Position numbers and translations under genes: made by a program. Source: Demequina aestuarii (GTDB lineage: Bacteria; Actinomycetota; Actinomycetes; Actinomycetales; Demequinaceae). From it: a stretch of DNA of 64,000 nucleotides. This document shows, in pieces, positions 7,869 through 16,588 of the stretch. Numbering within the stretch: position 1 is the stretch's first letter; each line of letters starts with the position of its first letter. The stretch covers positions 2,065,467 through 2,129,466 of the forward strand of contig NZ_BBRD01000001.1 in the NCBI RefSeq assembly GCF_000975095.1, read 5' to 3'. The notes below the pieces were generated by a model, which was not told where the DNA came from, did no database searches, and saw only the letters and a program-made list of their open reading frames with translations.

Positions 7869-9650
7869 TTACAGCGATTCGTGAGTCGTGTTGCTATCAG
7901 GTTTCGTGTTCGCGGAGGCTTCCCTCGACGCGAGCCAGGCCACCCAATCGCCCCACCGTGTGATCTCTTCGGCATCGACGGTCGCGGCGGGCTCACAGAG
8001 AAAACCCTTGACGAGCGTGCCGTCGTCCAGCTGAACCGTGCCGATCGTGAGAGGCGCAGGCACCTCGTTGACGAAGGCACCGAAGCCCGCCACGGAGATC
8101 CGCCATAGTTCACCGGCGATCTCGCCTGCGCCACCATCGTCTCGTACCATTCCCGGCTTCGGTGGCGTGGTCCCCAGAGCGTACAGCCGATAGTGCGCCG
8201 CCGTTGAGGCCGTCCGGACTCGGACCGCTCCACGGCTCGCCAATTGACCGTTGAGCGGCTGGCCGGAACGATGGGCGCCGACCACGAACACCTCGATCTC
8301 GGCCGGATCCGCAGACTCGGGAACAGTGGGCGCGGAGGCCCCTTCCGGGTCGCGAACTGCACCCGCGATCATGACGGCGGCATTCCTCAGCGCATCGTCG
8401 GTGAAGGCGTGGCCCGTGATCATCGCGCCAAACGGAAGGCCGTCGACCGTCCCGCCGGGGAACGCCACGGCCGCCAAGTCGAGCAGGTTGGCGAAGTTGG
8501 TGAACCTCCCCATGCGGCTGTTGGCCACCACGGGCGCCTCTGCGACCTGCGCGAGGGTCGGATGCCATGTCGTCGTCGGCGTGAGCATCCCGATGGCGTC
8601 ACCGAGGAGCTCGCGGCAGTCAGCCCGGTGGGCCTCGAGCAGACGCAGGTCCCGGTAGAGGTCGCTAGCCGTGAAGTCCTGCCCCGCAAGGATGATGCCC
8701 GCCACGGTCGGGTCCAGTTCATGGCCGACTCGCGCGCGGTGCGCGGCGATGTGTTCTCCCACCGCGGAGTAGCGTTCCGCCACAAAGGAGGACTCGTAGA
8801 GCATGGCCGCAGCCTCGAGCGCCGGAGCGATGCTGCGTTCCACCACCTCGAAACCGACGCGGCGCGCGCTCTCCACCACTGCCGCGAACCGCCCGTCCCA
8901 CCCCGCGGCCATACCAGTGAGTTGGTCCGGAACCGGCACGATGAGCCGGCCGCGCGATCGCCCCTGCACAGGGTTCGGGCGGCGGGGTCGGGACGCTAGC
9001 GGGTCGACGCCGTCGGCTCCCTCCATCACGCGCAGCGCGAGAGCGGCGAGTTCGGCATCAGCCGCGAAGACCGTGACGCAGTCGAGCGAGGCGCATGCGG
9101 GCACCACCCCAGTCGTGGGGATCGTTCCGCGCGTGGGCTTGAGGCCCCAGAGGCCGTGCAGCGCGGCGGGCACCCGCCCGGAGCCTGCGGTATCGGTGCC
9201 GAGCGCGAAGTCCACCAGGCCGAGAGCCACGGCGACGGCGGAACCAGCGCTTGAGCCGCCGCTGACCCGTTCCGGGTCCACCGCGTGACGGACCGCGCCA
9301 TAGGGCGACCGTGTCCCGACGAGCCCGGTCGCAAACTGGTCCAGGTTGGTCTTGCCCACCATGATGGCGCCGGCGGCACGTAGCCGGGCCACGGCAGTCG
9401 CGTCCGCAGAAGGCACATACGCGTACGTCGGTGCTCCGGCGGTCGTGGGGCAACCCGCGACATCGATATTGTCCTTGACTGCCACCAACCGGCCAGCGAG
9501 GGGGAGAGCGGCACCGCGCGCCACCGAGGCATCGACAGCGCCCGCCTCGGCCCGCAGACGCTCCTCGTCGATCAGGTGGATCCATGCCTCTGGACGGTCG
9601 GCACGCGGGTCTGCGGCGAGGAACCGCTCGACAGCCGCACGCGCGCTCAT
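7869..9650 (-). CDS. atzF: allophanate hydrolase (amidase-signature enzyme)
   Basis: A 593-residue amidase-signature protein of AtzF length. The triad is visible: Lys59 (VAVKDNIDVAG), cis-Ser133 in GGSSAGS and nucleophile Ser157 in TAGSGR, with the usual 24-residue Ser-Ser spacing. The C-terminal domain (about 450-593) matches the extension found in allophanate hydrolases. It hydrolyses allophanate to ammonia and CO2, the last step of the biotin-dependent urea or guanidine route. The start ATG at 9650 overlaps the stop of the upstream UAAP gene (ATGA). Its stop lies directly against the operator of the next operon. Confidence 0.93.
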   Translation of the reverse strand: MSARAAVERFLAADPRADRPEAWIHLIDEERLRAEAGAVDASVARGAALPLAGRLVAVKDNIDVAGCPTTAGAPTYAYVPSADATAVARLRAAGAIMVGKTNLDQFATGLVGTRSPYGAVRHAVDPERVSGGSSAGSAVAVALGLVDFALGTDTAGSGRVPAALHGLWGLKPTRGTIPTTGVVPACASLDCVTVFAADAELAALALRVMEGADGVDPLASRPRRPNPVQGRSRGRLIVPVPDQLTGMAAGWDGRFAAVVESARRVGFEVVERSIAPALEAAAMLYESSFVAERYSAVGEHIAAHRARVGHELDPTVAGIILAGQDFTASDLYRDLRLLEAHRADCRELLGDAIGMLTPTTTWHPTLAQVAEAPVVANSRMGRFTNFANLLDLAAVAFPGGTVDGLPFGAMITGHAFTDDALRNAAVMIAGAVRDPEGASAPTVPESADPAEIEVFVVGAHRSGQPLNGQLASRGAVRVRTASTAAHYRLYALGTTPPKPGMVRDDGGAGEIAGELWRISVAGFGAFVNEVPAPLTIGTVQLDDGTLVKGFLCEPAATVDAEEITRWGDWVAWLASREASANTKPDSNTTHESL

Positions 9651-10345
9651 CGACGGTCCGTCTCGCTCACGGACGCGCTGGGGTCCGTGACGATGACCCG
9701 CAGCGGCGTGGGGTTGAAGTCGTTGCAAGGGTTGTTGACCTGCGGGCAGTTGGAGATCACGACCAAGACGTCTCTCTCGGCGCGAAGCGCCACCCTCTTC
9801 CCGGGAGCAGACATGCCGTCCACGATTCCCAGCGTGCCATCGGCCTCCACCGGCACATTCATGAACCAGTTGATGTTGGACACGAGGTCGCGTGCGCCGA
9901 GTCCATGCCGTGCGCCCTCGAGCAGGAAATTCTCGCGGCAGGCGTGGTGGAATCTGGTGTGGTGGCCGTACCGAAGGGTGTTGGATTCCTTCGAGCACGC
10001 GCCACCGATCGTGTCCTGTCGCTCGACCTCGTTCCCGACAATGGTCATGAGCGGTCGACCCTCGTTCGACATCAGGACTGAGCCCTCCACAAGGTACGCG
10101 TTGCGCTGCGCGACGAGGGTGTCGGGGACGCTGTAGCGCTCGGTGGTGTCGGCAGCCGCATAGATCAAGCAGTCGCCCGACTGATTGCCGCCCACATCGA
10201 CGAGAGTCAGCACGGTCCCGGCGCTCACCACCGCGGACCAGCCACTCCGTGGCGCGATCTCGTGGTCGAGCACGACCGCGCCGGGCACCATCGGCCCCGA
10301 GTAGTCGAAGTAATCAGCCTCATAGGTCGCCCAGGTGACGGTCAT
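9647..10345 (-). CDS. urea carboxylase-associated protein 2 / carboxyguanidine deiminase subunit
   Basis: A 232-residue DUF1989-type protein with the conserved NNPCNDFNPTPLRV segment near the C-terminus and several conserved Cys/His positions (TRFHHACRENF, GACSKESN). This matches the UAAP2 member of the pair found beside urea carboxylases. Such pairs have been shown elsewhere to be carboxyguanidine deiminase (CgdAB), converting carboxyguanidine to allophanate plus ammonia. The start ATG at 10345 overlaps the upstream UAAP1 stop by 4 bp, and its stop overlaps the allophanate hydrolase start. The three genes are therefore translationally coupled. Which subunit letter applies is not certain. Confidence 0.85.
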   Translation of the reverse strand: MTVTWATYEADYFDYSGPMVPGAVVLDHEIAPRSGWSAVVSAGTVLTLVDVGGNQSGDCLIYAAADTTERYSVPDTLVAQRNAYLVEGSVLMSNEGRPLMTIVGNEVERQDTIGGACSKESNTLRYGHHTRFHHACRENFLLEGARHGLGARDLVSNINWFMNVPVEADGTLGIVDGMSAPGKRVALRAERDVLVVISNCPQVNNPCNDFNPTPLRVIVTDPSASVSETDRR

Positions 10346-11211
10346 CGGATTCCCCTCGCGGTCAGGTACTGCTGCGTATTGGCGTAGGCGCGGGCGCGCT
10401 CCGGCGAACCTGACCACCAGGGGTCGCGATCCGAGGAAGGCTCGGCGGTCCACGCGTGGATGCGGAGCGGTGTGGAGCGGTACGAGTCCTCAGGGTCGAG
10501 CGGGTGAGGAGCGTTCGCGACGAGGATCGTGATCGGCATCTCGGCGATGAGGTCCACGGTGACTCCCGGGCCAGCGGAGCCCGTCCACTCGAGAGCGCCG
10601 TCAGGCTCCACCCGGACGCCTTTGAAGAATGACACGCTCGGTGGGAGGTCGCGCGCGCCGAGACCTTCCTTGGCCGCCGCCAGCCGGAGCAGTTCGCGTC
10701 CGGCCGGTGTCGCGGAGTGGGCCTCGCCTGCGCCATACCTCCGCCGGTTGGCGGCCAACGTCGTGACGCCGCATAGAGCATCATGGCGCGTCGACGTGTC
10801 GGCCGCGACGGTCGCCAACACCCGACCGTCGCCGGACAGCAGCGGATGCCCCGCGCCAAGGTACGCCTGCCAGGGCACCTTCTGGGTATCGGCGAGGTTG
10901 AGACGTTCGCCGTGCCGGTCCGCGTTGAACACCACGACATGCGCGCAGGCATGCCCGTCTGTGTCTTCGAATCTGATGCGGGTGCCGCGGGCCAGGGTGG
11001 CGTGGGTGTAGCCCGGTCCACCGACGGTCTCGGCCCACACGATGCGCGAGGTGTCGACGCCCACAGGGGCGTATGGAGAGGACGATGCCGGCAGGTAGGG
11101 CATCGCCTCCACGCGAACATCGGCACGGGCGTGAGCATCAGCGCGCGCTTCCGCCAGGGTGCGGGTGCGGGCCCGGCGGCCCGCTCCGAGATCTTCGATC
11201 ATCGTGTTCAT
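10342..11211 (-). CDS. urea carboxylase-associated protein 1 / carboxyguanidine deiminase subunit
   Basis: A 289-residue DUF1989-type protein and paralogue of its downstream neighbour. It shares GLGARDLPPSVSFFKGVRVEPDG and the RSTPLRIHAW end, and it has an extra C-terminal tail of about 35 residues (DPWWSGSPERARAYANTQ). This is the UAAP1 type. It is the first gene of a three-gene leftward operon with UAAP2 and allophanate hydrolase. Two starts are possible. ATG at 11211 has AAAGG only 2 bp away, and ATG at 11202 is at a longer spacing. The operator-like site 11215-11230 overlaps the ribosome-binding region. Confidence 0.85.
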   Translation of the reverse strand: MNTMIEDLGAGRRARTRTLAEARADAHARADVRVEAMPYLPASSSPYAPVGVDTSRIVWAETVGGPGYTHATLARGTRIRFEDTDGHACAHVVVFNADRHGERLNLADTQKVPWQAYLGAGHPLLSGDGRVLATVAADTSTRHDALCGVTTLAANRRRYGAGEAHSATPAGRELLRLAAAKEGLGARDLPPSVSFFKGVRVEPDGALEWTGSAGPGVTVDLIAEMPITILVANAPHPLDPEDSYRSTPLRIHAWTAEPSSDRDPWWSGSPERARAYANTQQYLTARGIR

Positions 11212-11214
11212 TAC

Positions 11215-11230
11215 CTTTCGCTTGATAGGT
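11215..11230 (-). promoter_or_regulatory. operator-like site (2 of 3) before the UAAP/allophanate operon
   Basis: On the minus strand this reads ACCTATCAAGCGAAAG, matching site 1 at 11 of 16 positions and site 3 at 12 of 16. The left half is intact and the right half is degenerate. It lies between a possible -10 (TACACT, about 11241-11246) and the UAAP1 start, in the divergent region shared with the TetR gene. Weaker than the other two sites. Confidence 0.35.
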
Positions 11231-11329
11231 ACCTTCGGCAGTGTAGGCCCGTCGTGTTACGGCCGGATTACCGGCGGCGTGGTCGTCAGGGAAAGGCGAC
11301 CGAGACACTAAAGTGGGAGGAGATTCGCC

Positions 11330-12004
11330 ATGAACACCCACTCCGCTACGGCCGCCGATGGCCGATCTCCCGCGACCGTCGCCTCCCCTGACCGTCGTGC
11401 GCGGCCCCACGGCAAGCCTGCAGTCGGTCGTGACCGTGTGCTCGCATCGGCCGCTCGGCTCTTTGTCGAGCAGGGATACGCGGCCACCACCACTCGCCAG
11501 ATCTCAGCCGCGGTCGGTATCAAGCAGCCCTCGCTGTACTACCACTTCCCCAACAAGGCGGCGATACTCGTCGAACTGCTCGTTGCCACCGCCGAGCCGT
11601 CCATGCTGGCAGCGCGCGACATGCTGGCGGATCGCGACCGCTCGCCTCTGGACCGACTCATCGAGCTCATTGACTTCGACGTGCGCCTGCTCGCCTCCGG
11701 ACCGTGGAACATCGGCTCGCTCTATCTCCTGCCGGAGACAGCTGCCCCCGAGTGCGTGAGATTCCGCGAACTGCGCTCGGAACTCGCCGCTGCGTACGAG
11801 ACCTTGGTCTCGGCCGCGATCGCGGCCGGGGAAGCCAATGTTGAGTCTGGACCACGCACTGCGGCACTGCTCTTCTCGCTGGTCGAAGGGGTGATCCTGC
11901 GTCGCAATGATGCCTCTGACATCGACGCGGAGCAGATTGCACGCGACATCCAGCAGGCGGCGATCCGCGTGCTAGGTGCGACGCCCGGGCGCGACCGCGC
12001 CTAA
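11330..12004 (+). CDS. TetR-family transcriptional regulator
   Basis: A 224-residue regulator. An unusual 30-residue Ser/Ala/Arg-rich N-terminal tail precedes the TetR helix-turn-helix (about residues 31-77: RDRVLASAARLFVEQGYAAT...GIKQPSLYYHFPNKAAI). The C-terminal two-thirds is a helical ligand-binding domain. The start ATG has GGAGGA at 6-7 bp. It is divergent from the UAAP1 operon, and its 3' end overlaps the convergent metallo-hydrolase gene by 4 bp. It sits in the middle of three transcription units that carry similar upstream motifs, so it is the likely local regulator, responding to a substrate or intermediate. That role is inferred. Confidence 0.92.
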   Translation: MNTHSATAADGRSPATVASPDRRARPHGKPAVGRDRVLASAARLFVEQGYAATTTRQISAAVGIKQPSLYYHFPNKAAILVELLVATAEPSMLAARDMLADRDRSPLDRLIELIDFDVRLLASGPWNIGSLYLLPETAAPECVRFRELRSELAAAYETLVSAAIAAGEANVESGPRTAALLFSLVEGVILRRNDASDIDAEQIARDIQQAAIRVLGATPGRDRA

Positions 12005-12831
12005 CGGACCGTGACGTCCTCGCCGCGCATCGCCGCGGCCCACGGCACCCAGTCCGGGTCGTGTCCCGGCCACACCTCGACTCCCGCCTCAGCGAGGTCC
12101 GCCAGCCGATCTATTGCGCGCTGCGCTCGCTCATCACCATCGGGCTCGGGGGTCCACCCGCACGGGGTGCGCGACGTGATGTTGACATGGAGATCGGCTG
12201 CGTCGCACGCGAGCACGACGGTGCGCCCGGGTAGCTCGATCATGAACGACTGATGGCCCGGCGTGTGACCCGACGTGTCCAACGCCGTCAGTCCCGGCGC
12301 TAGCACAGCATCTCCGTCGATCACCCGGATGCGCTCTTGTGCCTCGAGCAGGTCGGCTGGCACCACGAACTGTGGTCGTGCCGCACCGCCGGACACCCAC
12401 TCCCACTCCCGGCGCTGGATCACGACAGGGACCTGGTCCGGAAGCGTCGGCACGATACCTGTGTGATCCACGTGCGCGTGGCTGATGGCGCACCCCGCCA
12501 GTCGGTCCCACGAGAGGCCGGCGCCCGCCACACCGTCTCGTAGCGGGTCGCCTGGTGGCACCACTGGCGTGTACGTCTCGTAATTGAAGTGCTGTGCGCG
12601 CTTGACCTCGTCGCGCACCACGTCAAGGTTGAAGCCGCCGTCCAACAGCACCCATCCGTCATCGTAGGCGACCGCGGCTGCCGTCACCGGCTCGAGCAGG
12701 TAACGCCCCGGTCGGCCGCCGCGCACCGACACCGATTCACTGATGGGCTCGTAGCCCACCACAAAGGCGTGGAGCGCGAGTGGGCGGCCGCTCACCTCAA
12801 AGAGCGACTCGAAGTCGCGGACGCCGTTCAC
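12001..12831 (-). CDS. metallo-beta-lactamase-fold hydrolase, N-acyl homoserine lactonase-like
   Basis: A 276-residue metallo-hydrolase. The metal ligands are visible: SHAHVDH (His118, His120, Asp122, His123), His193 in SGHTPGHQS, Asp210 in LACDAADL and a late WPGHDPD. The overall pattern is that of the AHL-lactonase (AttM/AiiA) branch. The start GTG at 12831 overlaps the urea carboxylase stop (GTGA), so it is translationally coupled to that enzyme. This is an odd partner for a urea or guanidine route. It may open a lactone or cleave an amide or imine ring in a precursor. The actual substrate is unknown. Confidence 0.85.
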   Translation of the reverse strand: MNGVRDFESLFEVSGRPLALHAFVVGYEPISESVSVRGGRPGRYLLEPVTAAAVAYDDGWVLLDGGFNLDVVRDEVKRAQHFNYETYTPVVPPGDPLRDGVAGAGLSWDRLAGCAISHAHVDHTGIVPTLPDQVPVVIQRREWEWVSGGAARPQFVVPADLLEAQERIRVIDGDAVLAPGLTALDTSGHTPGHQSFMIELPGRTVVLACDAADLHVNITSRTPCGWTPEPDGDERAQRAIDRLADLAEAGVEVWPGHDPDWVPWAAAMRGEDVTVR

Positions 12832-15800
12832 GCGTCGGCCCTCACCGTCACGATGGGATCTCCGGCGGAGACCGTCGATCCGGCAGGCGCGAGCACCGCT
12901 TCCACCACTCCGCCCACGCTGGCCGTCACCGGCGCTTCCATCTTCATCGCCTCAAGCACAGCGACCACGTCTCCACGCGCGACTCGGTCCCCCACGCTCA
13001 CGCTCACCTTCCACACGTTAGCCATGAACGGCGCTACCGCCGCCTCGCACCCCTCCGCGATTCGCGCGCCATCATCGGCGACCGGTGCGGGCCGTGCCTG
13101 GCGTTGAAACTCGCCGCTCGCCTCCCAACGAGCCCGCTCTGCTCCGAAAGCGGTCCGTTGCCGGTGACGGAACTCGTCGATCTCCCGAGCGTTCTCGTCG
13201 AGGAACTGCTGATGGTCGGCGAGCGACAAGGTTCCCTCGACGATCTCGGGCCGCCATGTTCCGGCCGCGAAGTCTGCGCGGAGTCGCAGCAGTTCGTCCG
13301 CGGTCACCTCGTACCAGGTGATGCGGTCGAAGTACTCGAGCAGCCATGGGCGACTGCCATCAACGGCGCGGTCCGCACCCTCGAAAGAAGCCCACCGGTC
13401 CCACACCTGAGTCGTACGGCCCACGAACTGGTACCCCCCCGGCCCCTCCATGCCGTAGATGCACAGATACGCACCGCCGATGCCTACGGAGTTTTCCGCC
13501 GTCCACGTCCGTGCCGGGTTGTACTTGGTGGTGACAAGGCGGTGGCGCGGGTCTAGCGGCGTGGCGACGGGCGCCCCCAGATAGACATCCCCAAGGCCCA
13601 TGACGAGATATTCTGCCTCGAACACCGTGTCGAAGACCTGCGTCACCGAGTCAAGGCCGTTCACCCGGCGAATGAACTCGATGTTCCAAGGGTTCCATGG
13701 AGCGTCGTCTCGCACACCCGCCTCGTATCGCGCGATCGCTTCTCGGGTCGCAGGGTCGTCCCACGACAAGGGCAGGCGCACGCGCCGGCTCGGCACCACG
13801 AGATCGGACGCGTCCGCAACATCTGCGGCCATCGCCGCAATGGTCTCCAAGGCCGCTGGCGTCAGCGCGGACGGCACCCCGAACGCGATCTGCAACGAAC
13901 GTATGCCGGGAGTGAGATCACGCACGCCAGCCAGGCGCGCGTTCTTGAGCCGCTCGTGCAGCACATGGACACGGGCACGCAGCATCAGGTCAAGTTCCTG
14001 GGGCCCAAACTCCACGAGCAGACTGTCGTCGCCCTGCCGTCGCACAACCACGCCGTCGCTGTCCAGCAGCACCCCGCGCGGCGCGCCGGGGGCGTCGGAC
14101 ACCACGGGCGTCCTCCGCGCAAATCGCACGGTGTCGCCCGGAGCGAGTTGGCCGAGCTTCCAGCGCTCGTCCTTGACGACGGTGACCGGCGTGACGAAGC
14201 CACCCAGACTCGGTCCGTCAGGGCCCAACAGGACGGGCGTGTCGCCGGTGAAGTCGAGGCCGCCCACGGAGTAAGGCGTGTCGTGGATGTTCGACGGGTG
14301 CAGGCCAGCCTCTCCCCCGTCGCCTCGCGCCCACTCTGGCTGCGGCCCGACGAGCCTGACCCCGGTGCGGTCGGAGTTGAAGTGCACCTGATAGGAGGCG
14401 GAGAAGAGTGCCTCGATGTCACGTGGGGTGAAGAAGTCCGGGGAGCTGTGCGGACCGTCGAGCACCCCAATTTCCCATTCGGAGCCGCATTCGAGGCGCT
14501 CCTCCACCACGGCGCGGGGGTGAGGCAGATCTCGGGACCTATCGGTCCCCACCGCGAGCAGATCGCCCGCCACCAACGTGCGGCCGGCGTGGCCACCGAA
14601 CCCGCCGAGCGTGAACGTTGCACGCGACCCCAGGTAGTCGGGCACATCGAGGCCGCCACTCACCAACACGTACGTGCGCAGCCCGGCGGATGCACGGCCT
14701 ACCTCCAGCACAGAGCCGGCGGGCACCTCGAAGGGCTCCCACATCGGCATCTCCTCACCGTCAACCGTGACCGAAGCGGGCGCGCCCGTCACGCAGACAG
14801 TGGACTCCATCGTGAAGCGCAACCGCGGACCGGAGACCGTGCATTCGAGGCCCGCCGCGTCCGAGGCGTTGCCGAGAGCCTCATTGCCGAGCCTGAAGCT
14901 GCGGTCATCCATGGGGCCTGACGGAGGCACGCCGATGTGCCACAGGCCGAGCCTTCCCGGCGCCGCCTGGACCGTGGTGAAGAAGCCGGGGTCCTCCACG
15001 CGGATGCCCTCGCCTGGGTCAATGACATCGACGCCAAGACTCGACGTGGTGTGTGCCCCAGAGGCGACCAGGGGCGAGTCCGCAATCGCTCTCAGCAAGC
15101 CGAGGTTGGTGTGAACCCCGTCGACGCGCGTCTGTGCGAGCGCGCTCGCGTGCCGCTGCCAAGCCTCCGCACGATCGGCGCCCACCGTGATGACCTTGGC
15201 GAGCATCGGGTCGAACCGCATGCCCACCTCGGTCCCGGTCGTCACCCACGTGTCGACGCGCGCATGCGACGGGAACTCCACGTGAGTGATGGTGCCGGGA
15301 CTCGGCCGGAAGTCATGAGCGGCGTCCTCGGCGTAGAGACGGCTCTCGACGGCGTGCCCCACGAGGGGCACCGACCCCGATTCGAGGTGCGGCGTGAGAA
15401 AGGAATCGTCGCCGTCAGCGAGTGCGAGCATCCAGTCCACCAGGTCTACGCCCACGACGGCCTCAGTCACGGGGTGCTCCACCTGCAGCCGCGTGTTGAT
15501 CTCAAGGAATGCGGCCTCGCCGCAACGGGAATCGACCACGAACTCGACCGTGCCGGCGCTGCGGTAGCCCGCGGCGGCTCCAAGCGCGCGCGCAGTGTCG
15601 TGAAGCCGGGTGCGCAGCGCATCGTCGAGCCCGTAGGCCGGTGCCTCTTCGACGACCTTCTGATTGCGCCTTTGAAGAGTGCAGTCACGGTCGCCGAGCG
15701 TCACCACGCCTCCCTCGCCGTCGCCGAAGATCTGCACCTCGACGTGACGAGCATCGGCGATGAAGCGCTCGGCGAATACCCCGCCGCCCACCGACTCCGC

Positions 15801-16358
15801 CACCCGGTGAACCGCGCGGAAGGCGGCGGGGATCTGGTCGAGATCCTCGATGACGGCCATGCCCTTGCCGCCCCCTCCCGCCGCGGCCTTCATGATCACG
15901 GGTAGACCAATAGTGGAGACTTGGTCGCGAGCGTCGTCGGCGTCGAGAAGCGCGGACGTCGCGGCGGCGACGGGCACGCCTGCGGCAATCGCCTGCGCCC
16001 GGGCCGACTGCTTGTCCCCGAACAACTCGATCTGCTCGGGCGTCGGGCCGATGAACACCAAGCCTGCGTCTTCAACCGCCCGGGCGAACTGCGGGTTTTC
16101 CGACAGGAAGCCGTAGCCCGGATGGATGCCCCAGACGTCGTGAGCGAGAGCGACCTCGATGAGTTGTTCGATGTCTTGGTAGGGCTCGACGGCGCCCTTC
16201 GTCTCGAGACGCACCGCGTGATCGGCTGCGGTCACGTGCAGGCTTCCCCGGTCGTCGTCCGTGAACACCGCGAGCGTTCCCCATCCGCGCGCACGGACGG
16301 AACGGAACACCCGCACCGCGATCTCCCCGCGGTTCGCAACCAGGACCTTGTGACCCAT
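12828..16358 (-). CDS. urea carboxylase family (urea or guanidine carboxylase), biotin-dependent
   Basis: A 1176-residue multidomain enzyme. Biotin carboxylase comes first (about 1-450, starting KVLVANRGEIAVRVFRS, ATP-grasp loop GGGGKGMAV). An AHS2 carboxyltransferase-like domain follows (about 510-790), then AHS1 (about 815-1020), then a short linker and a biotinyl domain with EAMKMEA (Lys1139). This is the order of Dur1,2-type urea carboxylase without the fused allophanate hydrolase. It carboxylates urea to allophanate, or guanidine to carboxyguanidine. Association with UAAP1/2 favours guanidine. The start is ATG at 16358; GTG at 16361 is an alternative. Operator site 3 lies 39 bp upstream. 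Confidence 0.92.
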   Translation of the reverse strand: MGHKVLVANRGEIAVRVFRSVRARGWGTLAVFTDDDRGSLHVTAADHAVRLETKGAVEPYQDIEQLIEVALAHDVWGIHPGYGFLSENPQFARAVEDAGLVFIGPTPEQIELFGDKQSARAQAIAAGVPVAAATSALLDADDARDQVSTIGLPVIMKAAAGGGGKGMAVIEDLDQIPAAFRAVHRVAESVGGGVFAERFIADARHVEVQIFGDGEGGVVTLGDRDCTLQRRNQKVVEEAPAYGLDDALRTRLHDTARALGAAAGYRSAGTVEFVVDSRCGEAAFLEINTRLQVEHPVTEAVVGVDLVDWMLALADGDDSFLTPHLESGSVPLVGHAVESRLYAEDAAHDFRPSPGTITHVEFPSHARVDTWVTTGTEVGMRFDPMLAKVITVGADRAEAWQRHASALAQTRVDGVHTNLGLLRAIADSPLVASGAHTTSSLGVDVIDPGEGIRVEDPGFFTTVQAAPGRLGLWHIGVPPSGPMDDRSFRLGNEALGNASDAAGLECTVSGPRLRFTMESTVCVTGAPASVTVDGEEMPMWEPFEVPAGSVLEVGRASAGLRTYVLVSGGLDVPDYLGSRATFTLGGFGGHAGRTLVAGDLLAVGTDRSRDLPHPRAVVEERLECGSEWEIGVLDGPHSSPDFFTPRDIEALFSASYQVHFNSDRTGVRLVGPQPEWARGDGGEAGLHPSNIHDTPYSVGGLDFTGDTPVLLGPDGPSLGGFVTPVTVVKDERWKLGQLAPGDTVRFARRTPVVSDAPGAPRGVLLDSDGVVVRRQGDDSLLVEFGPQELDLMLRARVHVLHERLKNARLAGVRDLTPGIRSLQIAFGVPSALTPAALETIAAMAADVADASDLVVPSRRVRLPLSWDDPATREAIARYEAGVRDDAPWNPWNIEFIRRVNGLDSVTQVFDTVFEAEYLVMGLGDVYLGAPVATPLDPRHRLVTTKYNPARTWTAENSVGIGGAYLCIYGMEGPGGYQFVGRTTQVWDRWASFEGADRAVDGSRPWLLEYFDRITWYEVTADELLRLRADFAAGTWRPEIVEGTLSLADHQQFLDENAREIDEFRHRQRTAFGAERARWEASGEFQRQARPAPVADDGARIAEGCEAAVAPFMANVWKVSVSVGDRVARGDVVAVLEAMKMEAPVTASVGGVVEAVLAPAGSTVSAGDPIVTVRADA

Positions 16359-16396
16359 CACGTCTGCACCTGCCTTTTCGTAGCGACAGATGGACT

Positions 16397-16410
16397 CTAT
16401 CGGACGATAG
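16397..16410. promoter_or_regulatory. operator-like perfect palindrome (site 3 of 3) before urea carboxylase
   Basis: CTATCG-GA-CGATAG is a perfect 6-2-6 inverted repeat 39 bp upstream of the carboxylase ATG. On the minus strand it reads ACCTATCGTCCGATAG, matching site 1 (ACCTATCGGTCAATAG) at 13 of 16 positions. Its right half runs into TAGAGT, a possible -10 element, so binding would block transcription. Confidence 0.6.
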
Positions 16411-16475
16411 GTAAACGGCATGTTTCGTGATGCCCAGGCCAGGAGCCGCCCCCAAGAGATTCCGTCCGCCCACAC

Positions 16476-16507
16476 GAGAGCCCCGGCGCGCAGGCACCGG
16501 GGCTCTC
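16476..16507. terminator. hairpin in the adhE / urea carboxylase intergenic region
   Basis: A perfect 11-bp stem (16476-16486 with 16497-16507, 10-nt loop) lies just beyond the stronger adhE terminator on the minus strand. It may be a second terminator that insulates the urea carboxylase promoter from adhE read-through. Confidence 0.5.
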
Positions 16508-16550
16508 ATGTGCGCCGGGTGTGTCCTGACCGGCGACGATCATGCGGTCA

Positions 16551-16582
16551 CGCTCGCGGGGCGGTCTCCCGCCCCGCGAGCG
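16551..16582 (-). terminator. adhE terminator
   Basis: A perfect 14-bp GC-rich stem with a TCTC loop (16551-16564 with 16569-16582) begins 7 bp after the adhE stop codon. It is an intrinsic-type hairpin without a clear U-tract. Confidence 0.75.
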
Positions 16583-16588
16583 CGCCGT

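Noticed and set aside
16359-16475. Guanidine (ykkC-type) riboswitch before the carboxylase
   Set aside because: The leader is short, the conserved guanidine-riboswitch signatures are not visible, and a palindromic operator occupies the region.
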